A stretch of 64,000 nucleotides of DNA from Paramecium sonneborni (taxonomy: Eukaryota; Ciliophora; Oligohymenophorea; Peniculida; Parameciidae), in contig CAJJDN010000040.1 in the NCBI GenBank assembly GCA_905182985.1, forward strand, positions 275,777 through 339,776, given 5' to 3'. Under the pieces are notes generated by a model. That model was not told where the DNA came from and did no database searches. It saw only the letters and a program-made list of their open reading frames with translations. The position numbers were made by a program, and so were the translations under genes. Positions 23,606-36,057 of the stretch are shown in pieces. Each line of letters opens with the position of its first letter. The stretch's first letter is position 1.

Positions 23606-25214
23606 ATGTTTACGCTATTTTTGAAGAAGCTTCGTTCATTAACGATGAAAAGTTAAATCATTTTATTTAATTTGTTAACCCTAATTTTAGTACTTTCAGT
23701 TGGTTGGATAAACTATTATGTTTAAACAGAAATATTTTCTGCAATATCATCAAATTCATTATCTCAAATACTTTAAATATAAGATTAAGATTAGATTGGC
23801 TTTTTAGCATAAAATTTAGGCTTAGTAATAGAAACAAAATTTATGGCAGGTTTGAATTTAAATAATATAAATAGTTCTTTAATAGATGGAATAAATAAAT
23901 CATTTCTATAGCTTTTTTCAAAGAGAAAAAGAAAATTTAATTAATTATTAATAAATGGATCCTTGCATATCAATAAACGATTTTCTTAAGAATAACATAT
24001 CATTCTATGTTCCAAAATTCTGTTATTAAGCTATTGGAGTTCCTGATTATATTAGTATACCAAATAGCGAAAAAGAAGTCTATATTCTTCAAGATTTTCT
24101 TTCTTTATTAAATCATTATAGCTTAGTTCTAGATAGATCATTGGCAGGAATGATTTAAGTAGCTTCAGTGTCAAAAACTAAGTATTTTAGTCAGTTTCCT
24201 TTTTGTTTTTTACTACCTTGGTTTGATATTACCTAATTGCCATGGTAAATTGAAATTTTAATTTAGGTATTAAAATCATTTGTTGGAATCAGGCTAAAAT
24301 AAAGGATTTATTTTTTCACCTTTAAATGATTTCTTCATTACAAAAATTAAAGAAATGTCAATAACAAGTTCTATTTATCATAATGGTTAAATAATCGGAA
24401 TCATAAGGGAAGGATTAATTATTAATGATTATCTTATACCTATTGTTCCATATAATGTATTATTATTGGATCATGAGGGTTTAGTGGTTTATTTTAATAT
24501 AGAATAATTACGAAATAAAACTGATTACTTTTATATATATGAAGAAAATGTGACTGGCTTTAATAAAACTGATTGGAAAGAAATGATTCAATTTTCTAAA
24601 AAAGATGATAAAATCATTTTAGTTTTAGAAAATAAATTATCTTAAGAGAAAGTAAATGTATATTCTTTAGAAGTTTTAAAAAATAATTTTACTCTAGTTG
24701 TGTATTATATATTATTTATAATAGATATACAAATATCACTACTAAACTAGATTCATAAAATAAATCAGCAGCAATACAGGAAAAATCTTTTTTTAATTTT
24801 ACAATTTCTCTTTTTGCATAAATAATTTTAGGGTTAGCAGCAATTATCATTTAGATTTTTGTATTAATTATTGTTTTTAGACCTTTAAGATAATTTAGCA
24901 AAATTATTAAATAATATACACTATCTTAAGGTAATAATATTAATAGTTAAATTTTTAAAATGATTAATAAAAATTCATAAAGATCAGATGCAGTGTCTAC
25001 TTTATAAAATAAAATAATCAATTTTTCTTAAACCTTATTTAAAAGCAAGGAAAGAAAATGTGATATGTGCAAAATTTGGGAATCCTTTTCATATAATTTA
25101 AAAGAATCTGATTTTGATCTAGATTAAATTAAAAATCAATTTTTAAATTTAAAAAATGGATAGCAAGAGTTCAATCCTAAAATGTTAAAAATAATAAAAC
25201 TAGGAATAAATTGA
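23606..25214 (+). CDS. Two-TM Cache-like sensor protein A, 512 aa
   Basis: Exons 23606-23849, 23875-24244, 24267-24701 and 24725-25214; introns of 25, 22 and 23 nt. Membrane span near residues 18-40, a large extracellular part of about 320 residues with cysteines and N-glycosylation sequons (NKT, NVT, NFT), a second strong span at about 375-400, then only about 110 cytosolic residues. The two-span layout with a large ectodomain is that of Cache-domain receptors. No kinase, cyclase or other output domain follows, so it must signal through a partner, or is a shortened paralogue. It resembles the gene at 48375-50006. Confidence 0.75.
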
Positions 25215-25239
25215 TTATAAAAATATATTTATATATTTT

Positions 25240-26589
25240 ATGAATTAAAGTATTTTTTTATTTAAAAAAGAAAAATATAGAGAAGCACTCAGAAAGCAAA
25301 GAAATGAGGATGAATTTCGAATTTGTAGATTCTTACCAAATTTTTGTTAAAAAGGAAAAATTTCTTCAATACTATTAAGTTTTCATACATCAATAGAACA
25401 ATCAAGCAAAATGATTTTAAGCAATAATGAATTGATGTAGAGAGTGTATAAAAATTAATAAAACAAAAATGCATTATTGCTTTTGTCAAATATTTCAGCT
25501 TCAGAATAAAAATCAAGTGTAGATAGATTGATAAAAGATTAATACTTACACATAATGTTTCTTGAAATTATTTAATCAAAATAGAGTAATATTTATTAAC
25601 TGCAATATGCATGTGAAGGTTTGACTAATCTCTTAAATTCTAAAATTAATATTTAATCTGAATTGATAGATTTACTTAATTAGGATCTTATTACCTCCAT
25701 TATAAAATTAAGGGAATAAGTCGATGAAAATTAAATAGTTGATAAAGATAGTATACTTTACTTATGTCTTAGTATCTTGATTAAGATATAAACTTATCAA
25801 TTATAAAATTATATTAGTAAACCATAACTTATTGATTTATTTTTAATGAATATTAATTGGTTTGAAAAAAATATTTAAGTTTCTTGTGAAAATATAATAC
25901 TTATTTGTTCAGATATTGAAGGATTAGTAGATTTAATAGATAATTAAAAAATTAATATAATGATTGACTGCGCATTTAATTCATTACTAAATAGAGAATA
26001 TGACATCACATATTGGATTTTAAGAGCAATAAATACTCTTATAGATTTTTCATATTGCGATTAAAAAATATTAGGGATTGTCAAAAATTCTAAAATTACT
26101 TTATTATTATAGAGGATTTTTAAAGGAAATTAAAGTTAATAAAGTTTATTATTGGAAGTGGGCTTGGAAGTATTTTATTGTATAATTTCATAGTTTATTT
26201 ATAAAGCATTATAATTTTAAAGCCAGGAGATTCGATTTTTCTTTTTAACCTTTTTGAATGATATTAAAGATTTAATTGATACTAAAGTTTAAAATTCTTT
26301 GCTAGTTATGTGTAGTTTTGTATTAGTCATTCTTTGTGAGTAAGTAGATTAACAAGAATCAGGGGATATTATTTCATTATAATTTAAAATTTTATAATAC
26401 TTAAATGAGTAAAATTTAATAGATGAAGTAATTGAAACTTTGTAAAATACTTGGAATATGCTTGATGAAAATATTTATAATTTAAACAGCCGATAATAAT
26501 AATTATTAGAAATATTAGCAGAATCAAAAAATGAAGCCATTTCAGAAATTGCAATCAATATGATGTGCATTTAAAATTCAATATCATGA
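25240..26589 (+). CDS. Armadillo/HEAT-like repeat protein, 449 aa, intronless
   Basis: ATG 25240 to TGA 26587-26589. The start REALRKQRNEDEF is basic and helical and recalls an importin-beta-binding-like head. The rest is a series of about ten hydrophobic helix pairs, for example LQYACEGLTNLLNS and WILRAINTLIDFS, characteristic of ARM or HEAT repeats as in importin-alpha. Repeats are divergent and canonical NLS-binding tryptophan/asparagine arrays are not evident, so a transport role is only a suggestion. The start lies 25 bp after the stop of the upstream gene. Confidence 0.7.
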
Positions 26590-26819
26590 AAATTAATTAA
26601 TTATTACTACAATAGGCATATTCATTTATATAAATAAAATTTATTCCAAGTTTTAAATTAAAAAATTTTAATTATTTTGTAAAATTATTAAAATTGATAA
26701 CAATTAACATAGATTAATTTATTGTAGAGTTGATTAAAGAAAAACTATTTTATTTAAAAGAGAAAATATTTGGCTAAATTTAATAATTAAATTCATTTCG
26801 CTTAATTTGTTATTAGAAT

Positions 26820-29402
26820 TCATCCTTAATTATTATCTTCTTCTTCTGAGTAGTAAACCTCCATACATACCGAATTTTCTAATTTAAAAAATTTAATTAC
26901 TTTTAAATTTAGATGAATTCTTGGAGAGGCTAGGAGGCATTTCAAGATCTTCTAAATCTTCATCCACTTTATTTTCATCTAAAATTGTTTTTGTTAAGCT
27001 TTTAGATATAAAATAAAAATCTTAGAGATATTCCTAAAGAACCTAAATTGATTAAAATGGAATGACTTACTCTAGGAATTTATCTATCATCATTTAAAAT
27101 CTCAATATCTCTATTCTTTTAAACCATTTATATCCAACTTTTATCAAAATTTTTAGTGTAATCAATAAAAATCTAATAAATATTGGTAAATTCAGAGTCA
27201 TTTAATAAAAATTATTTAGCAGATTTAATTATTTCCTCTGGAATTTCAGTTTATTCAGAATTTACTAATTTTAAATAAAATAAATTTTTACATTTATTAC
27301 TAGAATATGCTCTATGAATTTTAGGTTGTTAATTGAATTCAAAAAGATCATTTGATTAAAATTAATCATCTTGATAATTTTCTATAATTTATTCAAGATT
27401 TTTTTATGATAGAACGACTCTTATTACCTCCATTAATGGTTCTTATTAATTTTAATTTTTTTTATTAATCAAAAAATCATCTACATCAAAATTTAAATTT
27501 TCTAATGCAAAATTAAAGAATTTTTAAGCGTCATTTAATGTTGCATCACCTTAAGTATCTAAATATTCATTATTATATGATGATGTAGCAGATATTCTTT
27601 CTTGTTTTGGACTTTAAGGTTTCTATGTTTTATAAGCTTAAACAATTTAATCCTAATGAATTTATATGAACTTTTAAAGATAGGAATGCTCTAAATAATA
27701 ATACAAATATGTATAAATGTGTTCATGTTATAAGTTTTCTATTTTAAATACAAGAGGTTCAGGTAAAAATTCAGATAAAAAACTAAATAATGATAAATTT
27801 TAATTTACTTTTTGTCAAATTGCATGAATTCTATAAAAGAAGCTACATTAGATCCAAATACTTATTTAGTTTCATCATAGTATAAACTAGATTCTTATTA
27901 TACTCTCTCGCTTAATTATTCATAAAATTCTTCATAACAACAATCCTTATGTCCAATCCAATGAACAGATACCTTATTTTAAATGTAACAATACTTCATT
28001 AATAGAAATATCTTATATAGATTTATTAAAATTTCTTAATAAACCTGGTATATCTGTATAAAATTTATGTGTAGTTTCAATTTAAAATTAATCTTTTATG
28101 CTATTTTTTTATTTTAGTAAAAAATTATCATAAATTTCATATGTAATTTAAAAAGATGGAGTAAAGCCTAAATTTTAATTAACACCTTAATCAAATTCTT
28201 TTAAGAACTTTGCTTATCTTTCTGTTTGCATAGTTTTTATAAAACACTCCAAAAGAAGTTTTTAAAATTATTCATTTCTAAGAATCTTAAAATAAATTAA
28301 ATATTACATTTTTAATCCATAATTAACACATTATTCTCCAAAATGAAAATTTAGGATGTTGAGGATATTTGGGAAAAATATTTTGATGTAATTCATTAAC
28401 AATATTTTCTAAAGGATATATAATCCCATTCAAATCTACAATTGAATTACTGTAAGCTTCCCAATACATAGTATATTCGCTTAAAAGATCAACACTGTTA
28501 GTATTTTGAGTAATAAATGTAGAAAAATACATTTATAATCCTTATAAATAACATTCAACAGAACTATACAATTATTCCAAAAGTTCAATAATACTAATTT
28601 AATCATTTTAAAGATCTTCTTATTGTTCTTCTTCTTAAATAATTTATGACTCTACTTAAATTAGAGGCGATTATTTTAATTCAGAAGATTCACTTTATAA
28701 ATTCCATCTTAATTATAGAAATTTTGATTTAAGTGTTTCATTATTGTTTAATTTTTGGCTCTCTTAATTTATTATCGATTGTTTATTTTATTTTAATAAG
28801 TCCATTAGCTAAAATTTAATTCAAATTTTAAATACCTAATCTGATATCAATTAAAAATCAAATAATTTGTCGAAACCCTTTTGTTCTAACTCAAGGCGTT
28901 AAGCAAGCATAATTTAGAAATCTGATTCACAATATAATCCTATTGTTTCTCTTTTTAAAATAGGTTTTGGAAAAACTGACTCGCAAAGTAAAAATGGAAT
29001 TTTTAATGTTTTTCTACCATAAAATTTTTACTTAACTTACTTTTCTTGCATCATTTTTTAATATTGAAGTTTCCAATCAATATAATAATTATCAAAGTTA
29101 GCTTAACGAATTTGATCTCTTTAAATAATATCAGGATAATTAATTTCAAGTGTCATTTCTAGTTAATCTTTGAGGAATTATTTATAGTAATTTTCTGCAA
29201 AGAATTAATAATGTTTCTACCTATAAAAAAAATATTAAACCTCGACATATTCATTTAAATCACGACAAGTTATTCTCAATGTTAATACATCTTTTAAACT
29301 CAAAAAGTATGTAATTCTTTTAAATATTTCATAATTATATAAAGTTTTTGTAGGCATTTCTACATTAGTTTAGATCTCAAGATTTTCATCCTTTATATCC
29401 AT
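26820..29402 (-). CDS. F-box protein, 811 aa
   Basis: Seven exons; introns at 28809-28835 (27 nt), 28286-28307 (22), 27973-27994 (22), 27783-27808 (26), 27043-27070 (28) and 26879-26900 (22). With these removed the frame is open for 811 codons. Residues 24-54 match an F-box: YNYEIFKRITYFLSLKDVL then LRITCRDLNEYV. F-box proteins bridge Skp1-Cullin ubiquitin ligases to substrates. The remaining 750 residues are helical and Q/N-rich without a repeat type I recognise; one segment, VSVHWIGHKDCCYEEFYEQL, is well structured. The C-terminus is acidic. Converges with the ARM-like gene. Confidence 0.75.
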
Positions 29403-29603
29403 CTATAAATATTAAATATTTATGAAATAATTCAATGATAATTTTTTTAATAGAGATTGCAAAATAAAATCTGATATATACCAAAGAATAAATATATAGC
29501 TTGTATTCAGGAGTAATAAGCAGCAATAAAAGAATCAAATATGAATATATAATCAAATTTAGAAGTTTAGCAAATATATTGAATAAAATATGATTTATAC
29601 TAC

Positions 29604-29873
29604 TCACTTTTTCATTCTATAAGAAATTTTTTCTGTCAACTAGGATGTAATGACATGTACAGTATCACAATCTGATATTCCTTTATTCATTAGATAATCG
29701 TTATCCTCCAAAAGAGTTGTTTCAAATCCTATGTAAAGTCTGTCTGGTGTTAAGTTAATAATTTCAGATAGTTAGTTTTTTAGTTATAATACAGTCTTAG
29801 TCTCTGGCTTTACATCCACTTCTACAGTCATTCCTGTAACAAATCGGCAGTATAGTTTTTTAATTTCATTCAT
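29604..29873 (-). CDS. Ubiquitin-like protein, 89 aa
   Basis: ATG at 29871-29873, stop at 29604-29606, no intron. The fold reads as ubiquitin-like: KLYCRFVTGMTVEVDVKPE, then TVLQLKNQLSEIINLTPDRL, then IGFETTLLEDNDYLMNKGI and CDTVHVIT. There is no C-terminal Gly-Gly; it ends ...RMKK, so it would not be conjugated like ubiquitin. Its ATG overlaps the TGA of the upstream gene (ATGA), leaving no intergenic DNA. It may be translated from a shared mRNA, or be a C-terminal domain of the upstream protein reached by frameshift. Confidence 0.75.
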
Positions 29874-30902
29874 TTTATATTATTATTTTTAATAATGTTT
29901 TTATATTCTATCACTTGCCCTTTAATATCTTCTGTTAAAGCAATCTCAATTTCATCATTATAATCTAAAAGCTTCTTCTTGCATAATTGCAAACTCTCCT
30001 TTATAGATTGCATTTACTATTGCATACTAAAATCATCTTTTTTAATCTCATCTTTATTATCTAAATGAGCCAAAGTAACAGTTTTAAAGAAATTATGAAT
30101 TCTAGATTTTGTTTATTAAGTTTAAGGTCTATTTCGAAAAGATTAGACACTGTAAACAAGTTAAGGTCTTTCTGAAAGACATTCTAAAAGATAATCATCT
30201 TAATAATCAAAAGCTTTTCGAGATGCAGCTGAAGCAGAAGTTGTGCATCTTTAAATTTCTAATTCTTAAGATTATTTTTCAGCATCTCTCATTTATTTTT
30301 GAATAACTTGGAGTTATCTTTTATTCAACGAAGGTGAGTCTTTTATTCTTGCTACTTTCAAGGCTCTATTACACAGTTTCTCTATTTCAAGTTCTCTTTT
30401 TGCTTAAATACTTAATAATCCCAGTCTACGTAAAATCTCTTTATTCATCATTTATTATTTAGTGCTTCTTTTTATTGAAGCAGGTAATTCCTTTGGTCTT
30501 TCGAGAGATTGAAAATGGGTAGTAGTGACTTCTGTAAAAAAAACTGGTTATTTAGAAACCTTCATCTTTCTTATAGAAGGTTTTTAAGGAATTTCTTCGG
30601 TAGTAATCATAGGTTCTACAAGTATTCCTACTTTGCTGACTTTTAAATCTTAATTATCTAGACAAAAGTCAATCAAATTTGATTCTGCTTCTTAACTAAA
30701 AAGCTATTATTTAGGAAATTAAGAATGAACATATCTCGGTTTAGCTAATTCTTATTCTTCTTTTTAATGTCCAAAATATTTGACAACTAAAAATATTATT
30801 AAATCTTAGATTACCTTTTTATTTTAAATCTTCTTTTATATTCGCCATTACTAATCGAATGTTACGTTAAGCCCTTGATTCTGGTTTGTCTTATTTATTC
30901 AT
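29870..30902 (-). CDS. Uncharacterised basic helical protein, 334 aa
   Basis: Exons 30815-30902 and 29870-30786 with a 28-nt intron (30787-30814). Highly charged, K/E/Q/R-rich with coiled-coil potential around 165-225 (LLSIQAKRELEIEKL) and 275-320, and no membrane segments. Stop TGA at 29870-29872 overlaps the start of the ubiquitin-like ORF by the sequence ATGA. No family recognised. Confidence 0.75.
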
Positions 30903-31046
30903 TTTTCTTAGCTTCTTTATTTAGTAATCTTATACTAAATAATAATATTAAATAAGACTATATATATATATAATTTATTCAAATACCTATTTGTATGAGA
31001 ATGATGTTTAACTTATAAAATATTAATAAAATTTATAAACATTTCA

Positions 31047-31590
31047 ATGAACTTCTCCCAAAGATTTCAAATAAAAAAACCAATTGTAAGTATTACATTG
31101 AATAGTTTGATGATTACTATCCATAGTCAAATAATTATATGTCTTAGCTATCTAAAACAGTGAGTCCAATAACAAATACATAAACAAATTTTTATTCAAA
31201 CTCATTATAATAATCTTCATATAATTCATTGTATATTACAATATTTAATAATTTAGAACCTAAAGTAGATAAAAAGAGAGAATCTTTTAATAAAAAAAAA
31301 TTCCAATTAGTATTCAAAAAAACTCTTTATTTGATTTAAAGTCATAAAAATTATCTAATTCCAATATGTATTCAGATATTAGAATATCAGAATTTGATTA
31401 ACCAATACAATTTTAAGCAGATTAATTAATAAAAAGACCAATTACATAAGAATTGAAACCAAAAATATAAGAATAAAAAATTGTAGATTATAGTCCAATT
31501 TTAGAAGAAAAGAATGATAGATTCATTAAAATAGGAGTTATCCTTATAATAATATTATTGTTAATAATAGGGATTCTCAAATTCAAGTGA
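31047..31590 (+). CDS. Probable tail-anchored membrane protein, 163 aa
   Basis: Exons 31047-31085, 31106-31309 and 31342-31590; introns of 20 and 32 nt, the shortest and nearly the longest in the window. The protein is polar (S, N, Q, K) throughout except for a C-terminal hydrophobic segment IGVILIIILLLIIGILKFK, which ends almost at the stop. That is the layout of tail-anchored proteins inserted post-translationally, such as SNAREs, though no SNARE heptad core is clear. Confidence 0.75.
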
Positions 31591-31635
31591 TTTTAAATAT
31601 TTATATATAATAATAATATCAATTAATCCGTTAAA

Positions 31636-32227
31636 ATGGCTGATCTAGAGTAATCAATAGAAGCAAGAATAGATAAATTTGAATGTATTATATTAAATGA
31701 TAATTTTATAGCCGATTTAAATAGAGTAAGTTTATAATAAGATGCACTTCTACCACTATTATAAATGATTGAATACATTCCATCAATTCAACGAACAGAA
31801 TCAAATGTAAAATAAGTGTAAAAAAAATAAGATGTTAATGAATAGAAATAAGGAAGACTTGTATATAATAATATAGATAAATAATTTAGGAAAGATGTGC
31901 AGAAAGAAAATTAAGAGAAATAGAATCTATGCCTTAGAAACCTTAATTAGAAGTTTAATAAGTTGATCAAAGAATTAAAGACCTTGAATCTTCAATTAAT
32001 TGTCTATATAGGTAATAATAATTAATAACAATAGGTGGTATGAAGCAAAGTTGAGAGAAGGTTCTTAATAAATTGTTCGAAGTATTGATGATAAATTAGG
32101 AACTGATCCAAATGCAGAATTTAATGACTAATTATTAATTGTTGTTAATTAGACTATTAAAAATGCACTTGATAAAATGAGTGAAGATTTTAGGGGTTAA
32201 CTTTGTGAAATTAGATAAATGCTTTGA
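31636..32227 (+). CDS. Helical (SF-assemblin-like?) protein, 179 aa
   Basis: Exons 31636-31860, 31890-32011 and 32035-32227; introns of 29 and 23 nt. Soluble, predominantly helical, with charged amphipathic stretches (RKLREIESM; VDQRIKDLESSI). A weak resemblance in character to fibre-forming assemblins is not enough to name it. It starts 45 bp after the tail-anchored gene. Confidence 0.65.
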
Positions 32228-32261
32228 TTTTATATATATTAACTGTTAAATAATATTAATA

Positions 32262-32768
32262 ATGCAAGAATTGAGCAATGCTATTATTGAATTTTTCGAT
32301 TTAGTAATTGAGAAATATATTACAAATTTTGCCAATCCAAAGAGAGAATGGAATTATTTCAAATCTTTATTATCTTCATAAAACATTGATTTAAATAGAA
32401 TACAAAGTTATCTCAAAGTATTAAAAAATAGCGCTGATTAATAAAAACCAATTTTACGTATAGATCCTATTAAGATGGATAATTATATGACATATGTTTC
32501 ACCTTTAAGAGATCATAATAAACCTTTTGAATAATAATTTACTCATAAATTTGAAAATGTTTCACTTAACTAATATTTAAGTCAACCGAGATTAGAAAAC
32601 AATCCTATAGATTCTTGTGTTCTCTTTAAGAAAATAACAACTAAAATTGTTAATTTAATGGATTCTAATAATATACAAATGGCATTAACTAAGGAAATAC
32701 AAAAACCAATAGAGCGAAAATTAACAGATATAGATAGATACAAATATATACAATAATACAATTTTTGA
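32262..32768 (+). CDS. Uncharacterised protein, 168 aa
   Basis: ATG 32262 to TGA 32766-32768, intronless. Soluble, mixed composition, no repeats or membrane segments. Only 34 bp separate it from the preceding stop. No family recognised. Confidence 0.65.
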
Positions 32769-32805
32769 CTGAAAGATATCCATATTCATTTCAATTAAAT
32801 ACAAA

Positions 32806-33796
32806 TCAAACACTTTTGTTAATTATTTCAAAAAGCAAAGCTGATCTTGAACGAGGATTCTCTTCTATTTCATCATCTGCAGGTTTAATTATTTTCATAG
32901 TAAATTACTTTTTATATTTCATAATGAATTTTTAGACAGCTTCAGCTTCTAATGAATGGAAAGTAATTATTAAAACTAATTAATTATCAATTATTTGCTA
33001 ATTTTATACTTTTTCTAAAAATAAATTAAGATTAAGAATTTCTTAATTAACTGCTATTCTCAAAGCTTGAAATGTCTTCATAATTTAATCACTCATAGAC
33101 AATTAATTTAAAATTTCAATAATTTAATTAGCTCTCTCAAATTTTTATTTCTTTTTTATTTTTAAATTTTACTTATCTATTATCTACAATATTCTTTGCT
33201 AATTAGTTTGCCTTGTAAATATTACCATAAATATGAAAGATTTCTCTTAATTCTTATTATGTTCTATTATTTAGTAGATCAGCAGCTGTATATTACATTG
33301 ATTGAGAATATCTCATATCAAGTATTGAATTCTTCTTATAACTTAGACCATAGGATTCATCATAAACTTAATTTCTGACATATTAATTCAAGAGTCTTAC
33401 ATATTGTAACCAAGATCAGCGAAAATAATATCAAAATATCTAGAATCACTTAATGGTTTATGTTTATAAAAGTTAATAAAGTTATCCTATTTTGCAATGA
33501 TATTTTGTGGTAAAATTTTGATCATTCTTTCATCAATATCCAATCCTAATCTAAATTATATTTTTAGTTTACATTTTAATATTTTTAACATGTTCTAATA
33601 ATATTTAACTATGAGCACCAGTTCCAACTGTGCAATCTACCATATCAATATTATCTTTATTAGTCTTTTTTTTAAATTGTTTAACTCTTTCTAAAATTTC
33701 TCTATGCATAACTGGATAATGTTTCTTCAATATTGGATTTTCGTCTTAAAGAATTTCAAGGCTCTTTAAAAACTTAAGCCTTCCAAATTTAAACAT
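32806..33796 (-). CDS. METTL15: 16S rRNA (cytosine-N4)-methyltransferase RsmH / METTL15 homologue, 297 aa
   Basis: Five exons; introns at 33551-33572, 33375-33400, 33199-33225 and 33151-33172 (22, 26, 27, 22 nt). Diagnostic segments in order: HYPVMHREIL, the SAM motif VDCTVGTGAHS, LGLDIDERMI, DIIFADLGYN, TAADLLN, then FQALRIAVNQE, ITFHSLEAEAV and finally NPRSRSALL. All are RsmH signatures. The bacterial enzyme makes m4C1402 in the decoding centre of 16S rRNA; METTL15 does the equivalent in mitochondria (family knowledge), so a mitochondrial location is likely although the short N-terminus (basic, KFGRLKFLKS) is only a weak presequence. Its ATG is 21 bp from the divergent gene at 33818. Confidence 0.95.
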
Positions 33797-33817
33797 AATA
33801 ATATAAATAACATAAAA

Positions 33818-34686
33818 ATGGACGAATAAAAAATTACTCCTTAATTTCTTGTTACACCAGATGAACAATCTCAAGCAATCTTATCTTAATTAGAGAACAA
33901 TGGTCTCAATCCAGATGTTTATGAATAGATTAAAAATGATCCTCTTTATTTATAACTCAATAATGCTTTATAAGGAATTCCATCTACAGATTAAGAGATA
34001 TAAAAATTAAATGATGAAAACAGATTGACTTATGAGATGTATACAAAGAAATCTACCTTAAACCATAAAAGAGTTGAAGAGAAATAAAAATTTGTCTTTA
34101 AGAAAGGTTTCAAGAAGGCTGAGTAAAAGTTTTATTAAAGTTAATTAAAAATTAGCAAAAAAAAGAAGTAAAATCAATTATCAATTGATTTTTATGAAAC
34201 TCATTTTAAGATGCTTTCATAAAAAATGAATAAAGATTTAACCTATTTTATCCATCCTCAAAAGTAAGTTTCAATAATTATTAGAGAAAAATGTAAATTG
34301 GAATCATCACTTATTAGTCTGGATTTAAGTCATTCAATTAACCTTACATTAAAACGATATTGAAATCCTAATCTTTTAGATAAGAAATTAAAGATTACAT
34401 TGAAAAACATTTCATCTAAGAAGTACAAGAAGAGATGAGTTATAAGTTATCAAAATTTATTAAATTTTGTTCTAGAATGTATGAAGAAGCTTTGAAAGAA
34501 TATTATCGGATTTGCGCTAAAAATGATGATGAAGAATATTTTAGAAATTTTATTAGATTGAAAATGGAATAGTTAATAGTTAAAAATTCTAAATGTAAGA
34601 TTCCATGGTCATTATAAGAAATTATAGATGCCTAAAAATTTGCATTAAATTTGATTGATTAAGAAATGGATATGGAAAATGAATGA
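33818..34686 (+). CDS. Uncharacterised lysine-rich protein, 281 aa
   Basis: Exons 33818-34263 and 34287-34686, joined across 23 nt ending in GAG rather than TAG; a 21-nt alternative ending in TAG breaks the frame. The first 150 residues are highly charged with a KKGFKKAEQKFY basic stretch; the second exon is helical (IKDYIEKHFIQEVQEEMSYK). No domain recognised. Shares a 21-bp divergent promoter space with METTL15. Confidence 0.65.
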
Positions 34687-34901
34687 AATTTATAAAATAT
34701 ATATATTAAATATTTATCCGCATAATTCTTTATTAATTTATAGAGAAACTTATCTTAAACAAAAAATTATATAAATTATAAAAAGAGTAATTTTTTTTTT
34801 TATTAAATACAAAATTCTATTACTCTAAAATGTTATTAGAATTTTGCATTTTAACAAAAATAGTTTTTTTTAATTCGTTTATAGTTAAAAAATATGTTTT
34901 A

Positions 34902-36036
34902 TCAAATTTCTAACATAGGTTCTAATTATTTTTCTAAAACTTCTTCTTCCTCTATTTTTTATTAATTCTAATGTTGTTGTTGTTATTTTTATTATTACTA
35001 TAATAAATTTGTATTTTATTAATTATTTTCAAATGATATTCCATTCAATTGGAGAGGAATAAACTAATTTTGAACAGATTATTGAGTTTCTTGGGTTTAT
35101 ATTTAGTTCAAATTAGATTAAATCACAGTAACAGATGATTATTCTAACTAATATTTTTTAATATGATCTAAAATAGAATCTTTGGGTATCAATTCACCTA
35201 GAAATGGATAGAGAATAATATTTTAAGGTTCATTATTATTGTGATTATTCTAATTCTGTTAATTTAAAATTTTGTAGTCATCTTAAGACATAGCATATAT
35301 TTTGTTAGATTTCATTAATTTTGATTTAATACTCTCTGTAGATGGAAATAATTCCGATTCATTATATTAAGATTTAAATTCTTATGAAATTCTTCTAACT
35401 TCACAATCACAATCATCAGGACTACTTGAGGAAGATGAGGAACTATTATGAATAGGATTAACATTATTCAATCTTGTATAAAAATATTAAATACTTAATG
35501 GGTTTTTCAAGAGGAATGAAGACTTCATAATTTTCTCTATGTTTTTCAATCCACTCTAATCTTTCAGAGATTGGTCCTTCAATAATTTCTTTTGGTACAA
35601 CAAAAACAACAGGGATATCATTAATATCATCTTCAGGTGGATTTTATTCTTATTATTAGTTTGATTCTAGTTAAGATTATTGTTATTATGGGGTTTAATG
35701 AAATGTTGAAGTTAATTTATTGATCAATTCAGATGCTCCCCATTTAAACCATTATGGTAGTGAAATTATAGCATTTTTTGTACCCTATTATAAGATTATA
35801 AATTTAAACTTCAACTGCTTATTAACTAACTTATTATAGAGGCTCAACAATATATCTTTGCACAAGATTTGGTCCTTCTACATTCATTTTTTAAACAACT
35901 AAAAAGTTGAAATTCTTTTATTGAGGAACTTCATTTAATTAATGAAAATGTTCTAAAGGTCTACTACTAATAATATCTAGAATAAAAATTATATTTTATT
36001 ACCTTCATCAAAATTTTCAAATCCGTCTTTATTCAT
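34902..36036 (-). CDS. Q/S-rich protein with short conserved-looking core, 353 aa
   Basis: Four exons; introns at 35977-36002 (26), 35785-35809 (25) and 35473-35494 (22). Core segments NAIISLPQWFKWGASELI and VPKEIIEGPISERLEWIEKH look globular and faintly recall chromatin-subunit modules, but I cannot place them in a family. An eight-serine run occurs near residue 186, and the C-terminal third is glutamine/asparagine-rich (CAA repeats and TAA codons) and ends in an acidic cluster. Possibly a nuclear regulator; this is a guess from composition. Confidence 0.65.
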
Positions 36037-36057
36037 TTTAATTTTAATATATATCAA

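Noticed and set aside
29386..29607. Minus-strand hydrophobic ORF of 73 codons
   Set aside because: It overlaps the end of the ubiquitin-like ORF and the 5' leader of the F-box gene, with low-complexity composition and no splice support.
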